Made by a program: the position numbers and the translations under genes. A DNA stretch of 64,000 nucleotides from assembly GCA_029268065.1 (NCBI GenBank), contig JAJUHC010000003.1:62001-126000 (forward strand). The letters run 5' to 3'. The notes under the pieces are model-generated. The model made no database searches, was not told the origin of the DNA, and was given only the letters and a program-made list of their open reading frames with translations. Origin of the DNA: Clostridiales bacterium. GTDB taxonomy: Bacteria > Bacillota > Clostridia > Oscillospirales > Oscillospiraceae. Of the stretch, positions 7,798 to 17,335 are shown piece after piece (within the stretch, counting starts at the first letter, position 1; each line of letters starts with the position of its first letter).

Positions 7798-9273
7798 ATG
7801 AAGCTTAAGCCAACACTCGCTGAAGCGGAGGAAATCGCGAAAACTGGAGATTTCAAGGTGCTGCCGGTAAGCTGCGAGCTGTTTTCGGACAGCAGAACAC
7901 CCATCGAGGTTCTGAAGAGGATAAAAAACGTAAGCCGGCACTGCTATATGCTTGAATCGGTGGAAAACAGTCAGAGATGGGGAAGATACAGCTTTCTGGG
8001 CTTCGATCCTACCATGGAAATCAGCTGCACAAACGGAATGGCTACGATAAGGGCGGGCTCCTCGATAACGCTGGAGTCTGAAAGACCCGGCGAGCTCATA
8101 AGACAGGTGCTGGCCGACAACAAAAGCCCAAGACTTGACTATCTCCCGCCCTTTACGGGAGGTCTTGTCGGGTACTTCTCCTACGATTATATAAAATACG
8201 CGGAGCCCTCGCTCAGGCTCGGAGCGAAAGACAGTGAGGGCTTCAGGGATTTCGACCTTATGCTGTTTGACAAGGTCATAGCGTTCGACAATTTCCGCCA
8301 GAAGATAATTCTGATAGTCAACATCAGGTGCTCGGAGCTCGAAACGGAGTACAAACGGGCCGGGATGGAGCTCAAATCCCTGGAGGAGCTGATACTGAGC
8401 GGCAGTCCTGGGGAAGAGAAGCCCGGCAGGATGACGTCGCCGCTCCGCGCGGCTTTCAGCAGGGAGGAATACTGCCGAATGGTCGAAAAAGCGAAGGAGT
8501 ACATCAGAGAGGGAGATATATTTCAGGTCGTTCTCTCAAACCGCCTTGAAGCCGACTTTGAGGGCAGCCTTCTCGACACCTACCGTGTGCTGAGAACCAT
8601 CAATCCCTCGCCGTACATGTTCTATTTTTCGGGCGACGATATTGAGGCGGCGGGAGCTTCCCCCGAAACGCTCGTGAAGCTGAACGACGGTGTTTTGTAT
8701 ACCTTCCCGCTCGCCGGCACGCGTCCGAGAGGAAAGACGATGGAGGAGGACGAACGTCTCGAAAAGGATCTTCTTAGCGACGAAAAGGAATGCGCCGAGC
8801 ACAATATGCTGGTTGATTTGGGACGCAACGACATCGGAAGGATAAGCGAATTCGGAAGCGTCAGGGTGCAGAAGTACATGAGCGTAGAAAAGTTCTCGCA
8901 TGTGATGCACATAGGCTCTACCGTTCAGGGACGGATAAAGGAAGGCTGTGACGCGGTAAGCGCGGTGGAAGCGGTTTTGCCCGCCGGAACGCTCTCGGGC
9001 GCGCCGAAAATACGCGCCTGCGAAATAATCGACGAGCTAGAGGGCATAAAAAGAGGCATATACGGCGGAGCCATAGGCTACATCGACTTTACCGGCAACC
9101 TTGAAACCTGCATCGCCATCCGTTTCGCGTTCAAGAAAAACGGGAAGGTGTTCTCGCAATCAGGCGGAGGGATAGTGGCCGACAGCATACCCGAAAATGA
9201 ATACGAGGAAACGATCAACAAAGCGAAAGCGGTCATGCAGGCGCTGCAGACGGCTCAGGAGGGGATTAAATAA
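7798..9273 (+). CDS. trpE: Anthranilate synthase component I
   Basis: 491 residues, normal TrpE length. It converts chorismate and ammonia or glutamine to anthranilate together with TrpG. The N-terminal domain carries MLESVE at 51-56, the form of the LLES motif that binds feedback tryptophan. The C-terminal chorismate-binding domain shows IREGDIFQVVLSNRLEA, AGASPETLVKL, the PLAGTRPRG region, LLSDEKECAEHNMLVDLGRND and GTLSGAPKIRA. It is the first gene of a tightly packed operon; its stop overlaps the trpG start. Expression should be controlled both by the T-box and by feedback inhibition. Confidence 0.97.
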   Translation: MKLKPTLAEAEEIAKTGDFKVLPVSCELFSDSRTPIEVLKRIKNVSRHCYMLESVENSQRWGRYSFLGFDPTMEISCTNGMATIRAGSSITLESERPGELIRQVLADNKSPRLDYLPPFTGGLVGYFSYDYIKYAEPSLRLGAKDSEGFRDFDLMLFDKVIAFDNFRQKIILIVNIRCSELETEYKRAGMELKSLEELILSGSPGEEKPGRMTSPLRAAFSREEYCRMVEKAKEYIREGDIFQVVLSNRLEADFEGSLLDTYRVLRTINPSPYMFYFSGDDIEAAGASPETLVKLNDGVLYTFPLAGTRPRGKTMEEDERLEKDLLSDEKECAEHNMLVDLGRNDIGRISEFGSVRVQKYMSVEKFSHVMHIGSTVQGRIKEGCDAVSAVEAVLPAGTLSGAPKIRACEIIDELEGIKRGIYGGAIGYIDFTGNLETCIAIRFAFKKNGKVFSQSGGGIVADSIPENEYEETINKAKAVMQALQTAQEGIK

Positions 9274-9851
9274 TGATACTTCTGATTGATAATTACGACA
9301 GCTTTTCCTATAACCTCTATCAGCTTGTTGGAACGCTCAACCCGGATATCAGGGTCATCCGCAACGACGAAATGTCAGTTGAGGAAATAAGGAAGCTGAA
9401 GCCCTCGCACATAATCCTGTCGCCGGGTCCGGGATACCCCAAGGACGCTGGTGTCTGCGTCGAAGCGGCGGGGACGCTTGGCAGGGAAACGCCTCTGCTC
9501 GGCGTATGTCTGGGGCACCAGGCGATATGCCAGGCTTTCGGAGCCACGGTATCATACGCAAAGCGGCTGATGCACGGCAAGCAGTCCGAGGTGAGGCTCG
9601 ATTGCGAAAGCCCGCTTTTCAAAGACATGCCGCACATGATAAAAGCCGCGCGTTACCATTCGCTCGCCGCAGTGCGCGATACCGTTCCTGATTGTCTTAA
9701 GGTAACCGCCGAGACTGAGGACGGAGAGGTCATGGCGGTGGGCCACAGGGATTACCCCGTTTACGGCGTGCAGTTTCATCCGGAATCCATTCTCACGCCG
9801 GACGGTATTCAGATACTTAAAAACTTTTTGTCGCTCAGGGGGGGCTGCTAA
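9273..9851 (+). CDS. trpG: Anthranilate synthase component II, glutamine amidotransferase
   Basis: 192 residues, a class I glutamine amidotransferase that supplies ammonia to TrpE. The N-terminus [15 protein letters not shown] is typical. The nucleophile is Cys79 in GVCLGHQAI, and the His-Glu pair is in HPES (169-172). [12 protein letters not shown] is the oxyanion region. AGGAGGGG lies about 9 bases before the ATG, which overlaps the trpE stop codon. A stand-alone subunit, not fused to TrpD. A role shared with p-aminobenzoate synthesis is possible in organisms with a single copy. Confidence 0.96.
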   Translation: MILLIDNYDSFSYNLYQLVGTLNPDIRVIRNDEMSVEEIRKLKPSHIILSPGPGYPKDAGVCVEAAGTLGRETPLLGVCLGHQAICQAFGATVSYAKRLMHGKQSEVRLDCESPLFKDMPHMIKAARYHSLAAVRDTVPDCLKVTAETEDGEVMAVGHRDYPVYGVQFHPESILTPDGIQILKNFLSLRGGC

Positions 9852-9853
9852 AA

Positions 9854-10876
9854 ATGATTAAGGACGCAACAATAAAACTAATTGAGAAAAAAGACCTCAC
9901 ATATCATGAGGCGGAAGCAGTAATGGACGAAATAATGAGAGGCGCCGCCACACAGGTGCAGACCGCCGCCTTCCTGACCGCTCTCGCCGCTAAGGGTGAG
10001 AGCATCGAGGAAATTACGGCCTGCGCAAACGGAATGCGAGCTCACGCGACGCCGGTTAGCTGTGATTATGACCTGCTTGAGATCGTCGGCACGGGCGGGG
10101 ACGGTTCGAAATCATTCAATATTTCCACGACCTCGTCAATAGTAATCGCGGCCTCGGGCGTCAAGGTCGCGAAGCACGGAAACCGCGCGGCGTCCTCAAG
10201 CAGCGGAGCGGCGGACTGTCTGGAGGCGCTCGGCGTAAAAATAGACCTCACGCCGGAAAAATGCGCCGAGCTGCTCGAAACAATCGGAATCTGCTTTCTC
10301 TTTGCTCAAAGCTATCACACATCGATGAAATACGTCGGGCCCGTTCGCAAGGAGCTTGGAATACGCACAATATTCAATATCCTGGGTCCGCTTACAAATC
10401 CCGCTTCAGCAAACCTGCAGGTTCTGGGGGTTTACTCGGAAGAGCTGGTGGAGCCTCTCGCGCGCGTGCTTTCAAACCTCGGAGTCAAGCGCGGAATGGT
10501 TGTATACGGGCAGGACGGGCTTGACGAAATATCCATGTCCTCTCCGACAACCGTTTGCGAATTCTCGGGGGGCAGCTTCAGCACTTATGTGATAAGACCG
10601 GAGTATTTCGGACTTGAAAGCTGCGAAAAAGCCGAGCTTGTCGGGGGGACCCCGGACGAAAACGCAAAAATAACGCTCGATATTTTGAGCGGCGTCAGGG
10701 GAGCGAAACGGGACGCGGTTTTGCTGAACGCCGGAGCGGGCCTGTATATCGCGGGAAAAGCGTCCTCGCTTCATGACGGCGTAGATCTCGCCGCGGAGCT
10801 TATCGACAGCGGAAAGGCGATGGCGAAGCTCAGGCGGTTTATTGAGGAATCCAACAGGCAAGAGGAAGAAAAATGA
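9854..10876 (+). CDS. trpD: Anthranilate phosphoribosyltransferase
   Basis: 340 residues. It transfers phosphoribose from PRPP to anthranilate. The PRPP-binding signature [14 protein letters not shown] starts at about residue 79; [15 protein letters not shown] and [14 protein letters not shown] are further family signatures. It begins two bases after trpG, and its end overlaps trpC by four bases (ATGA), so translation is coupled. Length and motifs are complete. Confidence 0.97.
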   Translation: MIKDATIKLIEKKDLTYHEAEAVMDEIMRGAATQVQTAAFLTALAAKGESIEEITACANGMRAHATPVSCDYDLLEIVGTGGDGSKSFNISTTSSIVIAASGVKVAKHGNRAASSSSGAADCLEALGVKIDLTPEKCAELLETIGICFLFAQSYHTSMKYVGPVRKELGIRTIFNILGPLTNPASANLQVLGVYSEELVEPLARVLSNLGVKRGMVVYGQDGLDEISMSSPTTVCEFSGGSFSTYVIRPEYFGLESCEKAELVGGTPDENAKITLDILSGVRGAKRDAVLLNAGAGLYIAGKASSLHDGVDLAAELIDSGKAMAKLRRFIEESNRQEEEK

Positions 10877-11655
10877 TTCTGGACGAGCTTGCGGCATACG
10901 CCGCGAAAAGAGTTGAGCGCGCGAAGGAAGCAATATGCCCGGACGAAATGCGCGAGGCCGCGCAAAGATTGCCGAAAGGCGGTTTCCGATTCGAAAAGGC
11001 GCTGAAAGCACCCGGAATCGCCTTCATTTGCGAGGTAAAAAAGGCGTCGCCGTCAAAAGGAGTCATTTCAGAGGACTTTCCTTACCGCAAAATAGCGAGG
11101 GAATACGAGGCGGCGGGCGCGGACTGCGTATCCTGCCTCACCGAGCCGAAATGGTTCCTCGGCTCGGACGAAATATTCCGCGAGATCCGCTTGGATGTAT
11201 CTGTTCCCATGCTCCGAAAGGACTTCACTGTGGACGAATATCAGCTGTATGAGGCCAAATGCATGGGTGCGGACGCGGTGCTTCTTATCTGCGCGATCCT
11301 CGATACAAAAACTATATACAAATATATAGAAATATGCGACGAAATGGGAATATCCGCGCTCGTGGAAGCCCACGACGAAGAAGAGATAGCGTCGGCTGCC
11401 GCGGCGGGCGCACGGCTTATAGGCGTGAATAACCGAAATCTGAAGGACTTCTCGGTGGATTTTTCAAACTCCGCCCGCCTGCGCGGCAAAATACCCTCAT
11501 CTGCGCTGTTTGTCGCCGAGTCGGGGGTAAATTCACCGTCGGATATTGCGGCTCTGAAGGAAATCGGCGCCGATGCCGTGCTTATCGGGGAGCGCCTGAT
11601 GCGCGCCAGTGATAAAAAGGCGTTGATGGACGCTTTCAGGAGAGCATCCGTATGA
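10873..11655 (+). CDS. trpC: Indole-3-glycerol phosphate synthase
   Basis: 260 residues, a TIM barrel. It closes CdRP to indole-3-glycerol phosphate. Catalytic landmarks are [12 protein letters not shown] (about 54-65), [12 protein letters not shown] with the general acid lysine, [21 protein letters not shown] and [12 protein letters not shown]. Overlaps both neighbours by four bases. Because trpB and trpA are absent from this operon, its product must be taken up by enzymes encoded elsewhere. Confidence 0.97.
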   Translation: MILDELAAYAAKRVERAKEAICPDEMREAAQRLPKGGFRFEKALKAPGIAFICEVKKASPSKGVISEDFPYRKIAREYEAAGADCVSCLTEPKWFLGSDEIFREIRLDVSVPMLRKDFTVDEYQLYEAKCMGADAVLLICAILDTKTIYKYIEICDEMGISALVEAHDEEEIASAAAAGARLIGVNNRNLKDFSVDFSNSARLRGKIPSSALFVAESGVNSPSDIAALKEIGADAVLIGERLMRASDKKALMDAFRRASV

Positions 11656-12263
11656 GCGGTACAAAGATAAAAATATGCGGTCTTTTCAGACCCCTCGACG
11701 CCGGGTATTTAAACAGGGCCATGCCGGACTACGCGGGCTTTGTGTTCCACGAAAAGAGCCGGAGGTACGTCAGGCCCGGGCTAGCGCGGGAGCTTCGCGC
11801 CCTGCTGAACCCTTCGATAGTCTCCGTGGGGGTTTTTGTTGACGCCGATAAGGAGCTTATAATTAAACTCTGCCGTGAAAATACGATAAGCATAGCGCAG
11901 CTTCACGGCGTCGAGGACGACGGGTATATTTCGTCGCTTCGGGATTCGCTTCCCGAAACGGAGATATGGAAGGCATTTACCATAAGAGGAAAAGAGGATA
12001 TGGAAGCCGCAGCCGTAAGCGCCGCAGACATGGTGCTGCTCGATAACGGGCGCGGTACGGGCGAGCGCTTCGACTGGTCGCTGACAGAGGACTTTCCGCG
12101 CAGCTTCATACTGGCGGGAGGGCTGGAGCCTCATAGCATTCCGGTGGCGGTTTCGCGCCTCCATCCCTACGCCGTTGACCTCAGCTCCGGCGTTGAAACA
12201 GACGGCCTCAAGGACTTTTCTAAAATATCCGCTGCAGTGGCGGCGGCAAGAGGGAGCGAATAG
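11652..12263 (+). CDS. trpF: Phosphoribosylanthranilate isomerase
   Basis: 203 residues, TIM barrel. It performs the Amadori rearrangement of PRA to CdRP. Catalytic Cys is in KICGL near residue 9 and the catalytic Asp is in AVDLSSGVE near the end. DYAGFVFHEKSRRYV replaces the usual GFIFxxxSPRYV signature. Translation is coupled to trpC by an ATGA overlap. In the pathway it acts before TrpC. Confidence 0.95.
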   Translation: MSGTKIKICGLFRPLDAGYLNRAMPDYAGFVFHEKSRRYVRPGLARELRALLNPSIVSVGVFVDADKELIIKLCRENTISIAQLHGVEDDGYISSLRDSLPETEIWKAFTIRGKEDMEAAAVSAADMVLLDNGRGTGERFDWSLTEDFPRSFILAGGLEPHSIPVAVSRLHPYAVDLSSGVETDGLKDFSKISAAVAAARGSE

Positions 12264-12265
12264 CA

Positions 12266-13279
12266 ATGGTGTTTATTTTAAAATCGGGCGTGAGCGAGGC
12301 TAAAATAAAATCCTTCTCCGAAAGCTTCGAGCGCCAGGGCTTCAGCACGATAATCAGCAAGGGCACGGAGCATACGGCGGTCTGCCTTATCGGCAACACC
12401 GCCTCCGTCGACATGGATAAGATAGTCGCGACAAGCGGCGTCGTGGAATACGCGAGGCGCGTAACGGAGCAGTATAAGGCGGTAAACCGGACGGTGCATC
12501 CCGACGATACGATAATCAAGGTAGGGGAGGCCGAAATAGGTCCGGATACCTTTACGGTTATTTCCGGGCCCTGCTCCGTTGAAAGTGAGGAGCAGATAGT
12601 CAAGGTCGCGAAATCCGTAAAAGCGAGCGGAGCAAAAATACTTCGCGGCGGAGCGTTCAAGCCGAGGTCGTCTCCCTATTCCTTTCAGGGTCTGGGCGAG
12701 GAGGGGCTCCGTCTGCTCTCGGTCGCGAAAAGGGAAACCGGGCTCCCTCTTGTCAGCGAGATTATGAACCAGACTCAGGCCCCGCTGTTTGAGGACGTCG
12801 ATATCGTTCAGATTGGCGCGAGAAATATGCAGAACTTCGACCTTCTTAAGGAGGTCGGGCAGATGAAAAAGCCGGTGCTCCTGAAAAGGGGGCTTTCAAA
12901 TACGATAGAAGAGCTCCTTATGAGCGCCGAGTATATAATGTCTTCGGGAAACAGCAGGGTTATTTTGTGCGAGCGGGGGATTCGTACCTTTGAAACCATG
13001 ACAAGAAATACGCTTGACCTTTCCGCCGTAATAGTCCTGAAGCAGAAGTCGCACCTTCCGGTTATCGTAGATCCGAGCCACGCCTCAGGCATCCGCTCCT
13101 TTGTGGCCCCGCTCTCCAAAGCGAGCCTCGCGGTCGGAGCCGACGGGCTCATGGTGGAAGCCCACAACGACCCCGCGAAGGCCCTCTGCGACGGGGCGCA
13201 GTCGCTGGATCTAAAGCAGTTCGACGAGCTGATGCAGGAGCTGAGGAAAAGGGCGGCGCTTGAAAACAGAAGGATATGA
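12266..13279 (+). CDS. aroF: 3-deoxy-7-phosphoheptulonate (DAHP) synthase, type I-beta
   Basis: 337 residues. It condenses phosphoenolpyruvate and erythrose 4-phosphate, the first step of the shikimate pathway. The N-terminal 65 residues form a ferredoxin-like regulatory domain as in the Thermotoga and Firmicutes enzymes. The barrel shows ISGPCSVES, LRGGAFKPRSSPYSFQG, IGARNMQNF, LLKRGL, LCERGIRTFE, VDPSHASG and GLMVEAHNDP. It starts two bases after trpF, occupies the position where trpB usually follows, and is the last gene before a strong terminator. It thus ties aromatic precursor supply to tryptophan demand through the T-box. Confidence 0.95.
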   Translation: MVFILKSGVSEAKIKSFSESFERQGFSTIISKGTEHTAVCLIGNTASVDMDKIVATSGVVEYARRVTEQYKAVNRTVHPDDTIIKVGEAEIGPDTFTVISGPCSVESEEQIVKVAKSVKASGAKILRGGAFKPRSSPYSFQGLGEEGLRLLSVAKRETGLPLVSEIMNQTQAPLFEDVDIVQIGARNMQNFDLLKEVGQMKKPVLLKRGLSNTIEELLMSAEYIMSSGNSRVILCERGIRTFETMTRNTLDLSAVIVLKQKSHLPVIVDPSHASGIRSFVAPLSKASLAVGADGLMVEAHNDPAKALCDGAQSLDLKQFDELMQELRKRAALENRRI

Positions 13280-13280
13280 C

Positions 13281-13320
13281 GCAAAAAGACTTAGCCGATT
13301 TCCGACTAAGTCTTTTTTGC
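13281..13320. terminator. Bidirectional terminator between aroF and asnS
   Basis: GACTTAG and CTAAGTC form the stem with an 11-base loop; the flanking AAAAA and TTTTTT tracts also pair. It lies two bases after the aroF stop and eleven before the end of the converging asnS. Confidence 0.9.
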
Positions 13321-13330
13321 AATTGTTTGT

Positions 13331-14725
<1,395 letters not shown>

Positions 14726-14759
14726 TAAAAACCTTCCTTTTCAGCAATATAATTGTTTA

Positions 14760-14788
14760 ATTATACCCTAAAGGAAAGTCATTTTCAA
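14760..14788 (-). promoter_or_regulatory. Sigma-A promoter of asnS
   Basis: Minus strand: -35 TTGAAA (14783-14788), 17-base spacer, -10 TATAAT (14760-14765), about 35 bases before the asnS start. Confidence 0.75.
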
Positions 14789-14811
14789 CACCTCAAAAGC
14801 CCGTAAAATGC

Positions 14812-14848
14812 AAAAATCCGGGACCTTTCGGAATAATGCGGTCCCGGA
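14812..14848 (-). terminator. Terminator after the nucleotidyltransferase fusion gene
   Basis: TCCGGGACC and GGTCCCGGA form a perfect 9-bp stem around a 14-base loop. On the minus strand it is followed by TTTTTG. It lies ten bases beyond the stop of the gene at 14858-17167. Confidence 0.85.
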
Positions 14849-14857
14849 ATCCTTGCT

Positions 14858-17167
14858 TCAGGCTCTCCTGTCGATTTTTTTTATTATTTTCTCAAACTCG
14901 GAACAGAGTTCCAGCGCGGTTTCCTCGTTTCCTGCCTCGGCGGATATGCTTATGTCTCCGCCCGAGCGTGGAGAAATACGGATACGCCCCTTATCGGAAA
15001 GGACGCTCAGCCCTTCGCTGAGCTCCAGCGACATCTCAGAGCAGCTGTTCAATAATCCCCGCATAACGAAGGCCCCGCCGCTTTCGGTCCGGACAGAGCG
15101 CTGAGATACAAAGAACTTCGGTATCCTATTAATGATATGCGACAGGGTTTCTCCTTTTACCGCAAGCCCGGCCATAAGCCTCGCCGCGGCGAAAACCGCG
15201 TCGTAAAAAAATCGCTGCCCGGAAAGAATCGCCTCAGCCTCGTTATCGCGCCCGTATTTGTAAACGGTGCAGCCCGATGATCGCGCGATAAGCTCTATCG
15301 CCGCGGGTGAGGACGGCAGGACTGCAACGCGCCCGCTTCCAATCTCAAATTCCAGCAGGGCGAGGGCGACCTCTATCTGGAGCGGGGATACTATCTCGCC
15401 GCCTTCCTCAGCTATGAGCGTAAAGCCGTCGTCCGAAATCTGAAAGCAAACTCCTTCAGCTTTGCTTTTCGCCGCAGGGCAGCCGAGCACAGACAAGGTG
15501 CGCTTCAGGGTAAGGGCCGCCACGCTGTCTCCAAATACGAAAACCGGATTCCTGCACGGAGCTTTATCCTTATAGAACGCGCCCTTGACGGCGGCAAGCG
15601 CGTAGGCTTCTATCACGTCCGGGAGATTTCGGATTTGCCCTATCCTGTTGTGGGGAGCCCTGACCGCGTCTCCGCTCAGCGAGGCCTCAACAAGCCTTTC
15701 GTCCGCACGGGTAAACGATCTCCCGTTGCCGCGGAAAAAGCTGATGGAAAGGGAAGGACCCGTGTTTCTAATAAAAACGGCTGCGCCCATATCAAAATGT
15801 CTGGCGCCGTACGCCGCCGCCGACTCAAAGCCCGTTTCACAGTCCCAGACCTCGGCTCCGCCCGCGCAGACGCCGGCTTTAAACGCGCTTGCAGCCGCGA
15901 GGGCGGCGGGCGTTGAGTTTGACATTAAAAGGACTTTTTTAAAGCCGGAAAGCGAGGAGCCGGCGTCGATAAGGTTTTCGAAGCTGATTTCAGTTCCGAG
16001 CTCTCCCGCAAGGCGGCCCTGAAAAAGCGTGGACGGAGAGACGGAGCCGCCTCTGACTATCGAATATAGAATCCGGTCTCCGCTTTCGACGCTCTTGTTC
16101 GGCCATACGAGCACGCCGTCCGCAAGAAAGCTCCCTTGCCCGATTATTGTTTTTTCACCTATAATGCAGCCCTCTGAAATAACGCAGTCTCTGCCGATTA
16201 CAGCCCCGCGGCAGACTATGGCTCCGGAAAGCTCGGAATCGCTTCCTATTTTTGCGCCGTCAATAAGCGAATGATCTATCTTCACATTCGAGCCGATGTG
16301 AGAATTGCCGCCGATGACGGCGTAAGGACCGATACTGGCTCCGCTTTCAAATATTACGTCTTTTCCGATGTAGCAGGGAGGGGCGATCTTCAGGTCCGCG
16401 GGGATTACGGACCTCGACACGACGCCGTTTGCGGGGGCGTTGTAAGGGTCAAGCCCCGTCTTTCCGTCAAGCGCGTCAAAATGCGACCTGAGATAAGCTT
16501 TGCTGCTGCCTATATCGCACCAGTATCCTTTCGCGGTATAGGCGTACATGGGAACGCCTTCCTTCAGAAGCCGGGGAAAAAGGTCTTTGCCGAAGTCATA
16601 GCTCCTGTCGCCGGGTATGTTCTTCAATACTTCTGAGGACAGGATGTATATGCCTGTGTTCACGGCGTTGGTGCAAACCCTGTCCCACGAGGGCTTCTCT
16701 ATGAATTGAGTTATCCTTGAATTCCCGTCCGTAAGCACAAGCCCGTATTCGAGAGGCTCGTCTTTTTCGCAGAGTATGATGGTTGCGGGCGATTTTTTTG
16801 CGAAATGGAAATCAATGCACTTTTTCAGGTTAAAATCGCAGACCGCGTCTCCTGAGATCACCAGAAAGTCCTCGTTTCCGATAAAATCGGAGCAGGCCCT
16901 GACGCCGCCCGCGGTTCCGAGAGGCTCGTCCTCGATACGGTATTCGATGCTTACTCCGAATTCCGAGCCGTCTCCGAAATAATCCGTGACGACTCTCGGC
17001 AAATATCGCAGGGTTACACAGATATCGCGTATTTCATGCTTTTTCAGCAGTTCTATGATGTGTTCCATCACGGGCCTGTCGAACAGACTGACCATGGGCT
17101 TGGGACGCAGCACGCTTATTGGCCTAAGCCTTCTTCCTTCCCCGCCCGCCATAATAATAGCCTTCAA
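14858..17167 (-). CDS. Sugar-1-phosphate nucleotidyltransferase fused to a degenerate phosphomutase domain
   Basis: 769 residues in three parts. Residues 1-235 are a nucleotidyltransferase with IIMAGGEGRRLRP, LGTAGGVR, ISGDAVCDF and FIEKPSWD. Residues about 250-365 are a left-handed beta-helix of hexapeptide repeats. Residues about 380-769 resemble a phosphogluco/phosphomannomutase, as in mannose-1-phosphate guanylyltransferase fusions. The phosphomutase catalytic loop (normally TASHNP) reads RNTGP near 467-471 and the metal loop DxDxDR reads SDDGFTL near 578-584, so that activity is probably lost. The start is TTG with GGGGGG upstream. Cytoplasmic; may make an NDP-sugar for envelope polymers. 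Divergent from gdpP. Confidence 0.85.
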   Translation of the reverse strand: MKAIIMAGGEGRRLRPISVLRPKPMVSLFDRPVMEHIIELLKKHEIRDICVTLRYLPRVVTDYFGDGSEFGVSIEYRIEDEPLGTAGGVRACSDFIGNEDFLVISGDAVCDFNLKKCIDFHFAKKSPATIILCEKDEPLEYGLVLTDGNSRITQFIEKPSWDRVCTNAVNTGIYILSSEVLKNIPGDRSYDFGKDLFPRLLKEGVPMYAYTAKGYWCDIGSSKAYLRSHFDALDGKTGLDPYNAPANGVVSRSVIPADLKIAPPCYIGKDVIFESGASIGPYAVIGGNSHIGSNVKIDHSLIDGAKIGSDSELSGAIVCRGAVIGRDCVISEGCIIGEKTIIGQGSFLADGVLVWPNKSVESGDRILYSIVRGGSVSPSTLFQGRLAGELGTEISFENLIDAGSSLSGFKKVLLMSNSTPAALAAASAFKAGVCAGGAEVWDCETGFESAAAYGARHFDMGAAVFIRNTGPSLSISFFRGNGRSFTRADERLVEASLSGDAVRAPHNRIGQIRNLPDVIEAYALAAVKGAFYKDKAPCRNPVFVFGDSVAALTLKRTLSVLGCPAAKSKAEGVCFQISDDGFTLIAEEGGEIVSPLQIEVALALLEFEIGSGRVAVLPSSPAAIELIARSSGCTVYKYGRDNEAEAILSGQRFFYDAVFAAARLMAGLAVKGETLSHIINRIPKFFVSQRSVRTESGGAFVMRGLLNSCSEMSLELSEGLSVLSDKGRIRISPRSGGDISISAEAGNEETALELCSEFEKIIKKIDRRA

Positions 17168-17260
17168 ATCGGTTCCCCCCAGATTAACAGTAAGGCTATT
17201 ATTTACAGATACACGGGGTATTAGTACACAGGCCGAAAAAATGATTTGGCGCTTAGGTAC

Positions 17261-17288
17261 TTGTATTAATCATCAACTCTGGTATAAT
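17261..17288 (+). promoter_or_regulatory. Sigma-A promoter of the gdpP cluster
   Basis: -35 TTGTAT (17261-17266), 16-base spacer, -10 TATAAT (17283-17288), about 45 bases upstream of gdpP. Confidence 0.65.
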
Positions 17289-17335
17289 ATTATAGTTAAC
17301 TAAAAACGGAATCGAAGCGGAAGGAAGGTTCACGC

